NCBI RefSeq assembly: GCF_013002715.1
Contig: NZ_JABENB010000002.1
Location: forward strand, 1 to 64,000
Origin: Flexivirga aerilata
GTDB lineage: Bacteria; Actinomycetota; Actinomycetes; Actinomycetales; Dermatophilaceae
Length of the DNA: 64,000 bases
Reading direction: 5' to 3'
Notes under the pieces: generated by a model
Database searches by the model: none
Seen by the model: the letters and a program-made list of their open reading frames with translations, nothing else
What the model was told of the DNA's origin: nothing
Position numbers and translations under genes: made by a program
Part shown: piece by piece, positions 1-10,085 of the stretch
How positions within the stretch are numbered: position 1 is the first letter of the stretch
Layout of the letters: the number at the start of each line of letters is the position of its first letter

Positions 1-116
1 GGCGGTTATAGCGAAGTGGGAAACGCCCGGTCACATCCCGAACCCGGAAGCTAAGCCCTTCAGCGCCGATGGTACTGCACTCGGTAGGGTGTGGGAGAGT
101 AGGACACCGCCGAACA
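1..116 (+). rRNA. rrf: 5S ribosomal RNA (5' end cut by window edge)
   Basis: The sequence carries the conserved 5S core: GGGAAACGCCCGGTCACAT, then CCGAACCCGGAAGCTAAGCC, then GATGGTACTGC, and ends AGTAGGACACCGCCGAACAT. The 3' bases GGACACCGCC pair with GGCGGT at the 5' edge to close helix I. The usual actinobacterial 5S begins four or five bases further left, so the 5' end lies just outside the window. It marks the end of an rRNA operon whose 16S and 23S genes would lie upstream. Confidence 0.96.
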
Positions 117-128
117 TACATTTGAAGC

Positions 129-161
129 AAAGGCCCGCCTGATTGCATCAGGCGGGCCTTT
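129..161 (+). terminator. rRNA operon terminator
   Basis: A perfect 14-bp stem (AAAGGCCCGCCTGA pairing with TCAGGCGGGCCTTT) encloses a 5-nt loop about a dozen bases after the 5S rRNA. It is the expected intrinsic terminator of the rRNA operon. The terminal T run is short, as usual in high-GC actinobacteria. Confidence 0.9.
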
Positions 162-238
162 GTCATGTTCAGCCTCTTGTCATCGCACCCCCAGCGAGTG
201 CGCGTATGAGATGGTTACCCTCCAGGTGACGCCGCGTC

Positions 239-3200
239 ATGGAGGCCGCGGTCCATGATCCGGGGGAGAAGGCTGCATTGGACAAGGGAACGTTGCCGAA
301 GCTACCGCAGCTGTTCAAGGGCACCATCAACGCGTATGGCGGCCCGCGTCGCGACCGGGTGCCGGTGCCGTGGCGAGAGCAGGTCGCCCGGTGGATCGGC
401 CGCGTCTACCTGTTCGCCGCGATCTGGTCGCTGATCAGCGTCCCGCTGCGACACAACATCGTCGTGGAGATCGTCGCCGACCTGCTCGGCCTGGTGAACG
501 TCCCGTCTGAGCCGAGCCTCTTCATCGTCTGCCTGCTGTTCGTGCTCGCCGGCGCGGTGCGACGCAGGCTCCGCGCCGGCTTCACCATGGTCGTGATCCT
601 CATGGGGATCAGCGTCCTGGTCAGCCTGGCCGTGATGCTGAGCGCGATCTTCCGCCAGGAATGGCTGCAGGACACCCAGTTGCGCGGTTTCGAACGCGAC
701 TACTACTCCTTCATCACCAGCGTCCCGGTCACCGCGGTCTTCTTCGCGATCGGCTTGGCAGTCCTCGTCGTCGTGGCGCGCTCGCGCAGTGCGTTCCCGG
801 CGCGTCTCGCCGAAGGCAGCCGCCTGGCCGCGGTGCTGGTGCTGGTGGCCGGCCTCGCCACGTCGTTCGCCATCACCTTCGCACTCGCGGCCACCGCGCC
901 GAAGGAACTCGTCGGCACCCGGGAGATCGGCCGCTTCGCGCTCCGCTCGACCTTCGGCATCGCGAGCGACTCCACCAGCCCCGGCATGCACGGTCACGTC
1001 GGCTACGCCTGGATCTACGGGCTCGCCGGCATCATGTCGACCATTGCGCTGCTGCTTGCCAGCCTGGTCTTCCTGCGGTCCGGGCGTGGACGACAGTTCC
1101 AGAGCGCCGACGAGGAGCTCGCCGTACGCCGGCTGATCCTGCTGCACGGCGAGAACGACTCGCTCGGTTACTTCGCGACCCGCCGCGACAAGAGCGTCGT
1201 CTTCTCCCCGGACGGCGCCGCGGCCGTGACCTATCGCAACGAGGGCAGCGTCAGCGTCGCCAGCGCCGACCCGATCGGGCGGGCGAGCTCGTGGCAGCCG
1301 GCGATCCAGGCGTGGCTGCAGCAATGCCGCGAACACGGTCTCTACGCCGCGGTGCTGTCCAGCTCCGAGCGCGGGACCCGGGAGTATGTCGAGGCCGGCC
1401 TCAAGGCGTTCGCCCTCGGCGACGAGGCGATCATCGACACCGAGTCGTTCTCGCTGCGCGGTCGCACCATGCGCCCGGTGCGCCAGGCGGTGACGCGCGT
1501 GAGCCGCGCCGGCTACAGCACGCGCGTGCGGCGACACAGCGAGCTGTCACCGCAGGAGCTGCAGGAGATCTCGCAGCTGGCCGAGCAGTGGCGCGGGGAG
1601 GAGACCGAGCGCGGCTTCTCCATGGCGCTCAACCGGCTGGGCGACCCGGCCGACGGGCGCTGCGTGATCATCACCGCGCACGACGCGACCGGCGCCATAC
1701 GCGGGTTCCTGTCGTTCGTGCCGTGGGGGGTGCGTGGCATCTCCCTGGACCTGATGCGTCGGGACCGGGACGCCGAGAACGGCCTCAACGAATACATGGT
1801 GGCCCAGCTGATCGAGGCGGGCGCCGAGCACGGCATCCGGCGAATCTCGTTGAACTTCGCGGTCTTCCGCGAGGTGTTCAGCAGCGCCGACCAGGTCGGC
1901 GCCGGGCCGATCACCCGCATCAACGACGCCGCACTGTCCTTCGCGTCCCGCTTCTTCCAGCTCGAGACGCTCTACCGCTCCAACGACAAGTACAAGCCGA
2001 CGTGGGTGCCGCGGCTGCTGTGCTACGACCCCGCGCTGACCGTGCCTCGCGCCGGTCTGGCCATGGGCATCGCCGAGGGCTTCGTGCCGATGATCGGGCC
2101 GCGGATGCTGACCGGACCGCGCCCGTCCGACGTGCAGCCGCCGCGCCCGGAGCCCTGGTTCGTCGAGCGCGTCATCGAGCAGGAGGACGCGCTGCTGCTG
2201 CCCGCGCCGCCGGCGATTCACCTGTCCGAGCAGCAGAAGGTGCGACGCGGCAAGCTCGACCTGCTCGACGAGGCCGGCGTCGACGCCTACCCGGTGCAGG
2301 TTCCGCGCTCGGACCGGGTGCGCGACATCGTGCCGGCATACGCCGACCTCGCCCCCGACACGGTGACCGACGACGTCGTGTCGGTGACCGGCCGGGTGCG
2401 CGCGCTGCGGGACCTCGGCGGGGTCTGTTTCGCGGTCCTCGACGACGACGGGTCGATGATGCAGGTGATGGTCACCACCGCCGACTCGCCGGACGCCGCC
2501 CGGTGCCTCTGGCGCAAGGCGGTCGACCTCGGTGACCTGGTGAGCGTCACCGGTCCGGTCGCGACCTCGCGCAACGGCGAACTCTCGGTGCTGATGACCA
2601 GTTGGCAGATGGCGGCCAAGTGCCTTCGGCCGGTGCCCGACCTGCACGCGCACCTCAGTGACGACGTGCGCGCGCGCAACCGGTCGCTCGAGCTGCTCGT
2701 CGACGCGCACGCCCGCGGCATGCTGGCGCAGCGGTCCACCGCGGTCCGCACGATGCGGGATGCCTTCGTGGAGCACGGCTTCATGGAGGTCGAGACCCCG
2801 ATGCTCCAGCCGATTCACGGTGGCGCGGCCGCCCGACCGTTCACCACCCACATCAACGCCTACAACATGGAGCTCTATCTGCGCATCGCACCCGAGCTCT
2901 ACCTGAAACGGTTGGTGGTCGGCGGTTTTCAGCGGGTGTTCGAGCTCAACCGCAACTTCCGCAACGAAGGTGCCGACGCGACGCACAACCCAGAGTTCAC
3001 CTCCTTGGAGGCTTACGCGGCCTACGGCGACTACAACACGATGCGCGTGCTCACCCGCGAGGTCTTCCTGCGCGTCGCCACCGCCATACATGGTCGACCG
3101 ATTGCGTTGCGCCCCAACGGTGCTGGTGGGTATGACGAGGTCGACCTCTCACCGGAGTGGCCCGTGGTCACCGTGCACGACGCGGTGTCGAAGGCCGCGG

Positions 3201-3700
3201 GCGTGCAGCTCACCTCGTCGTCCAGCCGCGAGGAGGTGGCGCGGGTCTGCCGGCAGCACGACGTCGCCGTGCGACCGGAGCACTCGGCGGGCAAGTTGGT
3301 GATGGAGCTCTACGAGGCCTTGGTGGAGAAGCAGACGACGTTCCCGACGTTCTACTGCGACTTCCCGGTCGAGGTGTCGCCGCTCGCCCGGCGTCACCGC
3401 ACCGACCCACGACTGGCCGAGCAGTGGGACCTTGTCGCGTTCGGCGCCGAAATGGGCACTGCTTACAGCGAACTCACCGACCCGGTTGATCAGCGACAGC
3501 GCTTCACCGAACAGTCGATGGCGGCCGCGGCAGGGGACGTCGAGGCGATGCAACTGGACGAGGCGTTCCTCTCGGCCCTGGAATACGCGATGCCACCGAC
3601 CGGCGGCCTCGGCTTCGGCGTCGACCGGCTGGTGATGATGCTGACCGGACAGAACATCAAGGCGACGCTGGCATTCCCGTTCGTGCGCCCGCAGGGCTGA
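239..3700 (+). CDS. lysX: LysX: lysyl-phosphatidylglycerol synthase fused to lysyl-tRNA synthetase
   Basis: This 1153-residue protein charges tRNA-Lys and transfers lysine to phosphatidylglycerol, lowering the negative charge of the membrane and raising resistance to cationic peptides. Residues about 45-280 form several membrane segments. Residues about 290-600 are the MprF-type DUF2156 transferase domain. An OB fold follows near residue 715 (SVTGRVRALRDLGG), then a class II LysRS core with motif 2 (FRNEGADATHNPEF, about residue 905) and motif 3 (GLGFGVDRLVMM, about 1120). Length and domain order match the actinobacterial LysX family. The start is the first in-frame ATG, and no strong ribosome binding site precedes it. 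It converges on the phosphoribosyltransferase gene with no gap between stop codons. A separate housekeeping lysS is expected elsewhere in the genome. Confidence 0.95.
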   Translation: MEAAVHDPGEKAALDKGTLPKLPQLFKGTINAYGGPRRDRVPVPWREQVARWIGRVYLFAAIWSLISVPLRHNIVVEIVADLLGLVNVPSEPSLFIVCLLFVLAGAVRRRLRAGFTMVVILMGISVLVSLAVMLSAIFRQEWLQDTQLRGFERDYYSFITSVPVTAVFFAIGLAVLVVVARSRSAFPARLAEGSRLAAVLVLVAGLATSFAITFALAATAPKELVGTREIGRFALRSTFGIASDSTSPGMHGHVGYAWIYGLAGIMSTIALLLASLVFLRSGRGRQFQSADEELAVRRLILLHGENDSLGYFATRRDKSVVFSPDGAAAVTYRNEGSVSVASADPIGRASSWQPAIQAWLQQCREHGLYAAVLSSSERGTREYVEAGLKAFALGDEAIIDTESFSLRGRTMRPVRQAVTRVSRAGYSTRVRRHSELSPQELQEISQLAEQWRGEETERGFSMALNRLGDPADGRCVIITAHDATGAIRGFLSFVPWGVRGISLDLMRRDRDAENGLNEYMVAQLIEAGAEHGIRRISLNFAVFREVFSSADQVGAGPITRINDAALSFASRFFQLETLYRSNDKYKPTWVPRLLCYDPALTVPRAGLAMGIAEGFVPMIGPRMLTGPRPSDVQPPRPEPWFVERVIEQEDALLLPAPPAIHLSEQQKVRRGKLDLLDEAGVDAYPVQVPRSDRVRDIVPAYADLAPDTVTDDVVSVTGRVRALRDLGGVCFAVLDDDGSMMQVMVTTADSPDAARCLWRKAVDLGDLVSVTGPVATSRNGELSVLMTSWQMAAKCLRPVPDLHAHLSDDVRARNRSLELLVDAHARGMLAQRSTAVRTMRDAFVEHGFMEVETPMLQPIHGGAAARPFTTHINAYNMELYLRIAPELYLKRLVVGGFQRVFELNRNFRNEGADATHNPEFTSLEAYAAYGDYNTMRVLTREVFLRVATAIHGRPIALRPNGAGGYDEVDLSPEWPVVTVHDAVSKAAGVQLTSSSSREEVARVCRQHDVAVRPEHSAGKLVMELYEALVEKQTTFPTFYCDFPVEVSPLARRHRTDPRLAEQWDLVAFGAEMGTAYSELTDPVDQRQRFTEQSMAAAAGDVEAMQLDEAFLSALEYAMPPTGGLGFGVDRLVMMLTGQNIKATLAFPFVRPQG

Positions 3701-4189
3701 TCACTCCGCGGGCGCCCCGAACGACGCGATCTGCGGCTTGCTCGACCACGGGAAGTCGATCCAGTCGTCGGTGCGCTTCCAGACGTAGTCGGACTTCACG
3801 ATCGAGCGCGACTTCTCGTAGATCACCGCACACCGGGTCTCCTTGACGTGGCTGTGGCAGAAGTCGCGCACCAGGTCGAGAGTCCCGCCGGTGTCGGCCA
3901 CGTCGTCGATGACCAGCACGGTCGCCCCCGACAGATCGACCGGCTGGGGGACCGGCGGCAGCATCACCGGCATCGGCAGGCGCTCGTCGACTCCCGTGTA
4001 GAACTCGACATTCATCACGTGCACGTTCTTGATGCCGAGTGCGTAGCTGATCGCCCCGGCGGGGATCAGACCGCCGCGCGCGATCGACATGATCAGGTCC
4101 GGCTGGTAGCCGTCGTCCGCGATTGCCTGCGCCAACTCGCGGCTGGCGTCGCCGAACATCTCCCAGGTGAGCACTTCCCGCTGCGTCAT
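3701..4189 (-). CDS. phosphoribosyltransferase-family protein
   Basis: The 162-residue product has the type I phosphoribosyltransferase fold. The PRPP-binding loop appears as VLVIDDVADTGGTLDLV near residues 94-110, and an earlier segment reads SIARGGLIPAGAISYALG. It probably acts in purine or xanthine salvage, but the substrate cannot be read from the sequence. Homologues are often annotated simply as phosphoribosyltransferase. The start is the ATG at 4189, because a -10-like CAGAAT sits exactly 6 nt upstream, implying a leaderless transcript. The open frame continues further upstream, but that extension is low-complexity and antisense to the divergent kinase gene. It ends back-to-back with lysX. 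Confidence 0.9.
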   Translation of the reverse strand: MTQREVLTWEMFGDASRELAQAIADDGYQPDLIMSIARGGLIPAGAISYALGIKNVHVMNVEFYTGVDERLPMPVMLPPVPQPVDLSGATVLVIDDVADTGGTLDLVRDFCHSHVKETRCAVIYEKSRSIVKSDYVWKRTDDWIDFPWSSKPQIASFGAPAE

Positions 4190-4250
4190 GCGGTCATTCT
4201 GGCCCAGCACGCCGGGGCACGGTGGACGGCAGGGTGGATAAGGTGCAGGA

Positions 4251-4757
4251 GTGCCGCAACTCGTCCTGCTCAACGGTCCGCCGGCCGTGGGCAAGTCGAC
4301 CCTGGCGAGGCTGCGGGCCGACCGCGCACCGATGACGCTGAGTCTGGACCCCGACGAGTTGCGCGGCCTGCTCGGCGCCTCCGTGCGGCATACGCAGGAC
4401 GGCATGCGCGCGGTGCGGGAGCTGGCCGTCGCGATGGCCGGCACCCACCTGCGCGCCGGGCACGACGTCTGGCTGCCGCAGCTGGTGCTCGACGAGAGCT
4501 TCCTCGACCGTCTGGCGCAGGTCGCCGAGGCCGCCGGCGCCGACTTCCGGGAGCTTCTGCTGATCGACAGCCTGCAGCACATCAGTCGCCGGGTCGCCGC
4601 GCGCCATCGGGATTTCGAGCCTACGGAGGATGAATTGTCCTGGTATCACACAGAATTCGTGCATCGGATCGGGCAACGTCCCGGAGTGCTGGTGCTGCAG
4701 TGCCAGGAGGGTGCCGCCGAGATCACCTATCGCGCGATCGATCAGGCGCTCACGTGA
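4251..4757 (+). CDS. P-loop ATPase/kinase-like protein
   Basis: The 168-residue protein opens with a Walker A loop (LLNGPPAVGKSTLARLRA, residues 6-23), followed by SLDPDELRGLLG. This arrangement is typical of small AAA/zeta-toxin-like or shikimate-kinase-like P-loop kinases. The substrate is unknown. The GTG start is supported by a -10-like TAAGGT ending 6 nt upstream (leaderless). The stop overlaps the GTG of the following amidohydrolase, so the two are co-transcribed and may share a small-molecule pathway. No toxin or antitoxin partner is evident beside it. Confidence 0.85.
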   Translation: MPQLVLLNGPPAVGKSTLARLRADRAPMTLSLDPDELRGLLGASVRHTQDGMRAVRELAVAMAGTHLRAGHDVWLPQLVLDESFLDRLAQVAEAAGADFRELLLIDSLQHISRRVAARHRDFEPTEDELSWYHTEFVHRIGQRPGVLVLQCQEGAAEITYRAIDQALT

Positions 4758-5656
4758 CGACGCCCACGACGCCCGGCCCGCAGTCCGACGCCGAGATCCC
4801 CGCCTACCTCACGGCCTTGGGCGTGCCGGGCCTCGCCGACATCCACGTGCACTTCCTGCCCGAGCCGATGCTGGTCAAGGTGTGGCACTACTTCGACGAG
4901 GCCACCGAGCACTACGGCGCCCAGTGGCCGATCACCTACCGCTTCGACGAACCGACCCGGTTGGCGGTGCTGCGCGACCTCGGGGTGCGTGGGGTGCCGT
5001 CGCTCACCTATCCGCACAAGCCGGGGATGGCGCGCTGGCTCAACGACTGGTGCACGGACTTCGCCGCACGGGTCCCGGACGCGGTGCACAGTGCGACGCT
5101 CTATCCCGAGCCGGGCGTGGGTGACTACGTGCGGGAAGCCCTCGACGCGGGAGTGCGGCTCTTCAAGATGCACGTCCAGGTCGGTGCCTACCGCCCCGAC
5201 GACGAGCTGCTCGACCCGGCCTGGGAGGCACTGGCCGCAGCAGGAGTGCCCGTCGTCATACACGCCGGATCTGCGCCGATCCCAGGGGAGTTCACCGGGT
5301 CCGAGCGTGTCGCGCGCGTGCTCGAGCGGCATCCGTCGCTGGCGCTGGTCATCGCCCACGCGGGCATGCCGGAATATCACGCGTTTGCGGACCTGGTCGA
5401 GCGCTTCGACAACGTGCACCTGGACACCACGATGGTGGCGACCGACTTCACCGAGCGCTTCGCGCCGCTGCCGGAGGGGTATGTCGAACGTCTCGGGCGG
5501 TTGCGCGACCGGGTGGTGCTGGGCTCGGACTACCCGAACATCCCCTATCCCTATGCGCACCAGCTCGATGCGCTCGCTCGGCTTGAGCTGGGGGACGACT
5601 GGATGCGAACAGTCCTGTGGGACAACGGCGCTCGGCTCATGCGTCTGAGCGGGTGA
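4754..5656 (+). CDS. amidohydrolase-2 family metal-dependent hydrolase
   Basis: The roughly 300-residue TIM-barrel hydrolase shows the metal-binding HxH motif after the first strand ([11 protein letters not shown], about residue 33). Later it has [17 protein letters not shown] and the final [12 protein letters not shown], the Asp-containing strand 8 motif of the superfamily. It probably hydrolyses or decarboxylates a cyclic or carboxylated substrate, but the substrate is unknown. The GTG at 4754 overlaps the stop of the upstream kinase in a GTGA arrangement, which fixes the start and indicates translational coupling. The 3' end overlaps the convergent yyaL-like gene by 20 bp. Confidence 0.88.
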   Translation: MTTPTTPGPQSDAEIPAYLTALGVPGLADIHVHFLPEPMLVKVWHYFDEATEHYGAQWPITYRFDEPTRLAVLRDLGVRGVPSLTYPHKPGMARWLNDWCTDFAARVPDAVHSATLYPEPGVGDYVREALDAGVRLFKMHVQVGAYRPDDELLDPAWEALAAAGVPVVIHAGSAPIPGEFTGSERVARVLERHPSLALVIAHAGMPEYHAFADLVERFDNVHLDTTMVATDFTERFAPLPEGYVERLGRLRDRVVLGSDYPNIPYPYAHQLDALARLELGDDWMRTVLWDNGARLMRLSG

Positions 5657-7622
5657 GCGCGGCGGCCAACTCCTCGGACGAGGTGACCGGCCGGTCGCAG
5701 ACGAACCCGCGGCACACGTACGCGGCCGGATCGCCGTCGACGAGCGGACGCTCGGCGAGCAGCGGCTGCCCCGGGGCATCGGGTGGGCCGGCGACGACGA
5801 CGGCGCCCGAGGCGGGTGTGCGCCACGCGGTGCGCCGCAGGCCGCGCGGGCCAGGGGTGTCGCCGACGACGGCCACCTGGAGCGGGCCGGACAGCGCTGC
5901 CTCCGCGACCGCCAGTGCCCAGCCGGCGAATCGCGGTGCGGCCGTGGTGACTTCGCCCATGGAGGCGACCGCTCGCTCGGCATGCTCGCGAGCAGAGGTG
6001 TCCCCGGTGAGGGCGCTGTAGGTGAGGAGGGCACCGGCCAGACTCGAGGTGCCCGACGGCTCGGCATTGTCACCCGCACCGCGGGGCGTGAGGAAAAGCT
6101 GCTCGCCGTCGGCGGCCGTGTCGCGGAATCCGCCATCGGGGGAGGCGAATTGGGCTTCGGCTGTCTGCAGCAGCTCGCCCGCCGCCCGGAGGTAGCGGAC
6201 GTCGCCGGTTGCCTGGTGGAGTGCGAGCAGCCCCTCGGCCAGGTTGCCGTAGTCGTCCGCCACCCCCGCGGCCGCACCCACCTGGCCGTCGCGCGACGTG
6301 CGGCGGAGGCGACCGTCGACGAGATGCAGCGCGAGCACGTGGTCGGCGCACTGCTGTGCTGCGTCAACCCATTCCGGCACCCCGGGGATCATGCCGGCCT
6401 CGGCCAGCGCGGCGATCGCCAGGCCGTTCCACGAGGTGACGACCTTGTCGTCGCGCGCCGGCTGCGGGCGGGTGCGGCGACGAGCGAGCAGCTTGGCGCG
6501 GGTGTCCTGCCACCATCGGGCGTCCTCCGGGTCGTGCCGTAGCTGCAGCGTCGAGGCGCCCGCCTCGAAGGTGCCCGTCGGTGTGACGTCGAGCAGTCGT
6601 GCCGTCCGTCCGGCGTCGGGCTCGCCGAGTGCCTCGCGCAGCTGGTCCGGGGTCCACGCGTAGGTCAGCCCCTCGACGCCGTCGGCGTCGGCGTCGAGCG
6701 CTGACGCGAATGCGCCCTGTGGGGTGCGCAGGTCGCGCAGCATGAAGTCCGCGGTCTCCTGCGCAATGCGCTCGGCCAGCTCGGATTTCGTGACCCGCCA
6801 CAGGTGCGCGTAGACGCGCAGCAGCTGGGCGTTGTCGTAGAGCATCTTCTCGAAGTGCGGCACGGTCCACGTCGCGTCGACGCTGTAGCGGGCGAACCCG
6901 CCGGCGAGCTGGTCGTACATGCCACCGCGGGCCATCGCCTCGCAGATCTGCTCGGCCATCCGCAGCGAAGTCGCGTCCCCGGTGCGCAGGTGATGCCGCA
7001 GCAGGAACTCCAGCACCATCGACGGCGGGAACTTGGGCGCGGTGCCGAACCCCGCGTTCGTCTCGTCATACTCCCCGGAGAGAGTGCGGACCGCGCGATC
7101 GGCCAGCTCGGCCGTCGCCGCCTCCTCCCGGCCCCGTCCGGTGGCCGCCGACAACTGCTGGGCGATGTGCGCCCCGGAGGCGAGCACCTGCTCCCGTTGC
7201 GTCTCCCAGGCGTGGCGACCTGCCGAAAGTAGTTGCAGGAACTGTGCTTTGGGCAAATAGGTGCCGGCGAAGAACGGTTTGCCGTCAGGGGTCAGCAGGC
7301 AGGTCATCGGCCAGCCACCGTTGCCCGTCATCGCGGTTGTGGCGGTCATGTATGCCGCGTCGACGTCCGGACGCTCCTCGCGGTCGACCTTGATCGGGAC
7401 GTATGCCGCGTTGATCGCCGCAGCCACCTCGGGATCCTCGAACGACTCGTGCGCCATCACGTGACACCAGTGGCAGGCGGCGTAACCGACCGACAGCAGG
7501 ATCGGCCGGTCCTCTTCGCGCGCTGTCGCGAGCGCTTCGGGCCCCCACTCCTGCCAGTCGACCGGATTGTCGGCGTGCTGGCGCAGGTAGGGGCTCAGGG
7601 CATCGGCGAGACGATTGGCCAT
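5637..7622 (-). CDS. YyaL/SSP411-like thioredoxin-domain protein (DUF255)
   Basis: The 661-residue protein begins with the family signature [22 protein letters not shown] thioredoxin-like domain follows with [14 protein letters not shown] (about residue 50), then an (alpha/alpha)6 barrel with [13 protein letters not shown]. The family is widely conserved and related to N-acylglucosamine epimerase-like folds. Its enzymatic role is not established, and thiol-related or carbohydrate roles have been proposed. The M. tuberculosis homologue lies within the mca-hemolysin III cluster, whereas here it is some 30 kb away. The ATG at 7622 directly precedes the conserved signature and has a -10-like CAGACT 6 nt upstream, so I chose it over upstream in-frame starts. 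Confidence 0.9.
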   Translation of the reverse strand: MANRLADALSPYLRQHADNPVDWQEWGPEALATAREEDRPILLSVGYAACHWCHVMAHESFEDPEVAAAINAAYVPIKVDREERPDVDAAYMTATTAMTGNGGWPMTCLLTPDGKPFFAGTYLPKAQFLQLLSAGRHAWETQREQVLASGAHIAQQLSAATGRGREEAATAELADRAVRTLSGEYDETNAGFGTAPKFPPSMVLEFLLRHHLRTGDATSLRMAEQICEAMARGGMYDQLAGGFARYSVDATWTVPHFEKMLYDNAQLLRVYAHLWRVTKSELAERIAQETADFMLRDLRTPQGAFASALDADADGVEGLTYAWTPDQLREALGEPDAGRTARLLDVTPTGTFEAGASTLQLRHDPEDARWWQDTRAKLLARRRTRPQPARDDKVVTSWNGLAIAALAEAGMIPGVPEWVDAAQQCADHVLALHLVDGRLRRTSRDGQVGAAAGVADDYGNLAEGLLALHQATGDVRYLRAAGELLQTAEAQFASPDGGFRDTAADGEQLFLTPRGAGDNAEPSGTSSLAGALLTYSALTGDTSAREHAERAVASMGEVTTAAPRFAGWALAVAEAALSGPLQVAVVGDTPGPRGLRRTAWRTPASGAVVVAGPPDAPGQPLLAERPLVDGDPAAYVCRGFVCDRPVTSSEELAAALTRSDA

Positions 7623-7650
7623 GTCACGAGTCTGCCTTGTGCAGAATGCG

Positions 7651-7684
7651 AAGCGGCCGGCGCCTCGAGAGGCGCCGGCCGCTT
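7651..7684 (-). terminator. intrinsic terminator of the glycine-rich protein gene
   Basis: A 15-bp perfect stem (AAGCGGCCGGCGCCT with its complement) closes on a 4-nt CGAG loop. It lies 17 bp beyond the stop codon of the glycine-rich gene and just upstream of the next gene on the same strand. It probably insulates the two genes. Confidence 0.8.
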
Positions 7685-7701
7685 GGTCGGTCAGTGGTCG
7701 G

Positions 7702-8688
7702 TCAGTAGGTGATCGTGATGGAGCCCGGGCCACCATCCGGCTTGCCGCCGTTGCCCGCTCCGACCGGACCCGCGGTGATCTGCACCGTCGGGCCGACGTA
7801 GCTGGAGCCGGCTGCGCCACCGCCACCCACGGTCACCGTGCTGCGGCCGGCCGCACCGCCGGACCCACCTCCGGCGTAGCCGCCGCCACCGCCGCCGGAG
7901 CCCGTGCCCACTGTTGTGGAGACGGCGGAGTTGATCGGCACTCCATTGGCGCCGTTGCCGCCGCCCTGGTTGCCGGTGCCCGCGCTGCCACCGGCAACGC
8001 CGGCCCGGGTGATGGCCGTGCCGGTGCCGGCGGAGGTCCCTCCGGCGCCGGCCGCACCCCCGGTCGCGCCGGTGGCGGCGCCACCACCGGGGCCGGTCGC
8101 GGACGTCGCGCCGTTGCTCGCGGTGGTCGTGCCGCCCGCGGCCGTGCCGCCCGCAGCGTTGCCGCCGGGTCCGCCGGTGATCTGGATGGTGGAGGTGCCG
8201 GTGACGCTGGCCGACCCGGTGCCGCCACCGCCGCCCGCGACGACGAGCGGGCTGGTGCCGATCAGGATGGCGCTGCCACCGCCGCCGCCGCGGCCGCGCG
8301 CGGTGGTGGACTGGCCGACACCGCCGGCGCCGCCGTTGCCGAAGCCCTGGCCGCCGGCGTTGCGATTGGCGCCGAGGCCGCCCGCGCCGACCACCAGCGT
8401 CAGGGCGGTGCCCGACGAGCTGGCGGGCATCGTGATGGTGCCGGAGTAGGTCGCGCCCTGTCCGCCGGGCACCGAGCTGACGCCGCCGCCCCCGCCGCCG
8501 GTCACCGTGAAGGTGACAGTGCGCACGGATGCCGGCACGAGGTGGGTCACCGTCTGGTAGCCGGTCCAGGTCTGGGAGAAGCCGTTGCTCGCGGCGCTGG
8601 CAGGTGCTGCCGATGCGACGGCGACCACCGGCGCCGCCCAAGCGGCCCCCTTGGCGATGGTGCGGCGGGATGGCAGGTCGTGCGGCAT
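7702..8688 (-). CDS. Tat-exported glycine-rich protein
   Basis: The 328-residue product begins with a twin-arginine signal ([20 protein letters not shown], residues 7-26) ending near Ala-Ser-Ala. The mature part starts with an aromatic segment ([18 protein letters not shown]), then consists of long Gly/Ala/Ser/Thr runs such as GGGGGG and AGGSGGAAG, and closes with SITITY. It has two blocks of beta-rich sequence ([25 protein letters not shown]), as in glycine-rich adhesin-like surface repeats. The function is unknown; a cell-surface or matrix role is inferred from export and composition. It stands alone with its own terminator. The export route suggests that it folds before secretion, which is odd for such a low-complexity chain. 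Confidence 0.85.
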   Translation of the reverse strand: MPHDLPSRRTIAKGAAWAAPVVAVASAAPASAASNGFSQTWTGYQTVTHLVPASVRTVTFTVTGGGGGGVSSVPGGQGATYSGTITMPASSSGTALTLVVGAGGLGANRNAGGQGFGNGGAGGVGQSTTARGRGGGGGSAILIGTSPLVVAGGGGGTGSASVTGTSTIQITGGPGGNAAGGTAAGGTTTASNGATSATGPGGGAATGATGGAAGAGGTSAGTGTAITRAGVAGGSAGTGNQGGGNGANGVPINSAVSTTVGTGSGGGGGGYAGGGSGGAAGRSTVTVGGGGAAGSSYVGPTVQITAGPVGAGNGGKPDGGPGSITITY

Positions 8689-8769
8689 GCGGACGGCTTT
8701 CTGTCGTGTGTGGGGGAGCAGCTGACGGGTGCCGAGGGTCTCGATGACACCTGACCTATTTGGCCTAGA

Positions 8770-9984
8770 TCAGCGCAATGTGGACGGTAGCACGTCGGCG
8801 TGACATCCGGTCAAGCCATCCGTATGACGCAGCTCACGTGCGCGACGCCGGGCGGCGGCCTGCGCCAGCACGAGCACGACGAGTGCGCCGGCGGTCATCG
8901 CCGCGCCCACCCAGATCGGTGAGGCGTAGCCGAGGCCCGCGGAGATCGTCAGGCCGCCGAGCCAGGCGCCGATGGCGTTGCCGACGTTGAAGGCCGCGAT
9001 GTTCGAGCCCGACGCGAGGGTCGGCGCGTGATCGGCATACGACATGATCCGCATCTGCAGGGCGGGCACGGTTGCGAAGCCGAACAGGCCCATGAGCAGG
9101 AGCGAGACGATCGCCATCGGACGGGACGCGGCGGTCGCGGCGAACAGCACCATCGCTGCCGCCAGTGCGGTGAAGACGACATAGAGCGTCCGCGGGACGG
9201 ACCGGTCGGCGGCCTTGCCGCCCACGGCATTGCCGACGAAAAGCCCTGCGCCGAAAAGGATCAGCAGCCACGGCACCGCCCCGGCGGGGAAGCCGGACAG
9301 GTCGGTGAGGGTGTAGGCGATGTAGGTGAACGCGCCGAACATGCCGCCGAAGCCGAGCACGGTCATGGCGAGGGACAGCCAGACCTGAGGCTCGCGGAAC
9401 GCCCGCACCTCGGCCCGCAGGTCGGGTCGCTGGGTCGACGTCCCGGCCGGGACGAGCGCCGCGAGTCCGGCGAATGCGACGACGCCGATCACCGTGATCG
9501 CCCAGAACGTCGAGCGCCAGCCGAACTGCTGGCCGAGCAGGGTGCCGAGCGGCACGCCGAGGACGTTGGCGAGCGTCAGGCCGCCGAACATGATGGCGAT
9601 CGCGCCGGCCTTCTTGGCCGGCTCGACCATCGACGCGGCGACGACCGAGTCGATGCCGAAGAAGGCGCCGTGACACAGTGCCGCGAGCACCCGGCCCGAG
9701 AGCAGCACGGCGTATGACGGGGCAAGCGCGGAGAGCAGGTTTCCGGCGATGAAGAGGATCATCAAGCCGAGCAGTGCGCGTTTACGCGGCACGCGGGTGA
9801 GGGCCGCGGTCATCAGCACCGCGCCGATGGCGACGGCCAGAGCGTAACCGGTGATCAGCCAGCCGGCGCTGGCCTCGGTGACGCCGAAATTGTCTGCGAC
9901 GTCGGGCAATAGGCCGGCGATGACGAACTCGGTGAGGCCGATGCCGAAGCCGCCGAGCGCGAGTGCGATCAAGCCGATGGGCAT
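8770..9984 (-). CDS. MFS efflux transporter (AraJ/YdhP-like)
   Basis: The roughly 404-residue protein has about 12 hydrophobic segments and begins MPIGLIALALGGFGIGLTEF, a hallmark of the AraJ/YdhP subfamily of drug or sugar efflux pumps. The MFS motif A region appears as LTRVPRKRALL after the second helix. The start is the ATG at 9984, preceded by GAAAG. A longer frame would run into the palindromic operator and is rejected. It is divergent from a MarR regulator whose palindromic site covers the shared promoter, so the pump is probably induced when a ligand releases the repressor. The substrate is unknown. Confidence 0.88.
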   Translation of the reverse strand: MPIGLIALALGGFGIGLTEFVIAGLLPDVADNFGVTEASAGWLITGYALAVAIGAVLMTAALTRVPRKRALLGLMILFIAGNLLSALAPSYAVLLSGRVLAALCHGAFFGIDSVVAASMVEPAKKAGAIAIMFGGLTLANVLGVPLGTLLGQQFGWRSTFWAITVIGVVAFAGLAALVPAGTSTQRPDLRAEVRAFREPQVWLSLAMTVLGFGGMFGAFTYIAYTLTDLSGFPAGAVPWLLILFGAGLFVGNAVGGKAADRSVPRTLYVVFTALAAAMVLFAATAASRPMAIVSLLLMGLFGFATVPALQMRIMSYADHAPTLASGSNIAAFNVGNAIGAWLGGLTISAGLGYASPIWVGAAMTAGALVVLVLAQAAARRRARELRHTDGLTGCHADVLPSTLR

Positions 9985-10043
9985 GTTCGTGGTCACTTTC
10001 GTTGGGTGGGTGAGTGGGACGCCGCTCGTGTTGCGTAGGCAGG

Positions 10044-10085
10044 TATCCCGCGTGTGCAACTAAAACTAGTTGCACACGCGGGATA
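10044..10085. promoter_or_regulatory. MarR-type operator between MFS pump and regulator
   Basis: Two perfect 18-bp arms (TATCCCGCGTGTGCAACT, 10044-10061, and its complement, 10068-10085) are separated by 6 bp. A degenerate third half-site (TTGCAAACGCGGGTAT) begins at 10086, and GTGTGCAAC recurs at 10106-10114, inside the marR promoter. A -10-like TATAGT (10099-10104) lies between these copies. The position and symmetry fit autorepression and pump repression by the adjacent MarR protein. Confidence 0.82.

Noticed and set aside
302..3091. Very long open frames antisense to lysX (and similar ones opposite most large genes)
   Set aside because: In 70% G+C DNA, stop codons are rare in antisense frames. 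These encode Arg/Ala/Pro/His-rich sequence without motifs, and the sense frame has clear domains.
9985..10080. Upstream extensions of the MFS and MarR proteins through the palindrome
   Set aside because: Both extensions start with the same MHTRD because of the inverted repeat. The MarR gene has a better start with GGAGG, and the MFS gene starts at its conserved first helix.
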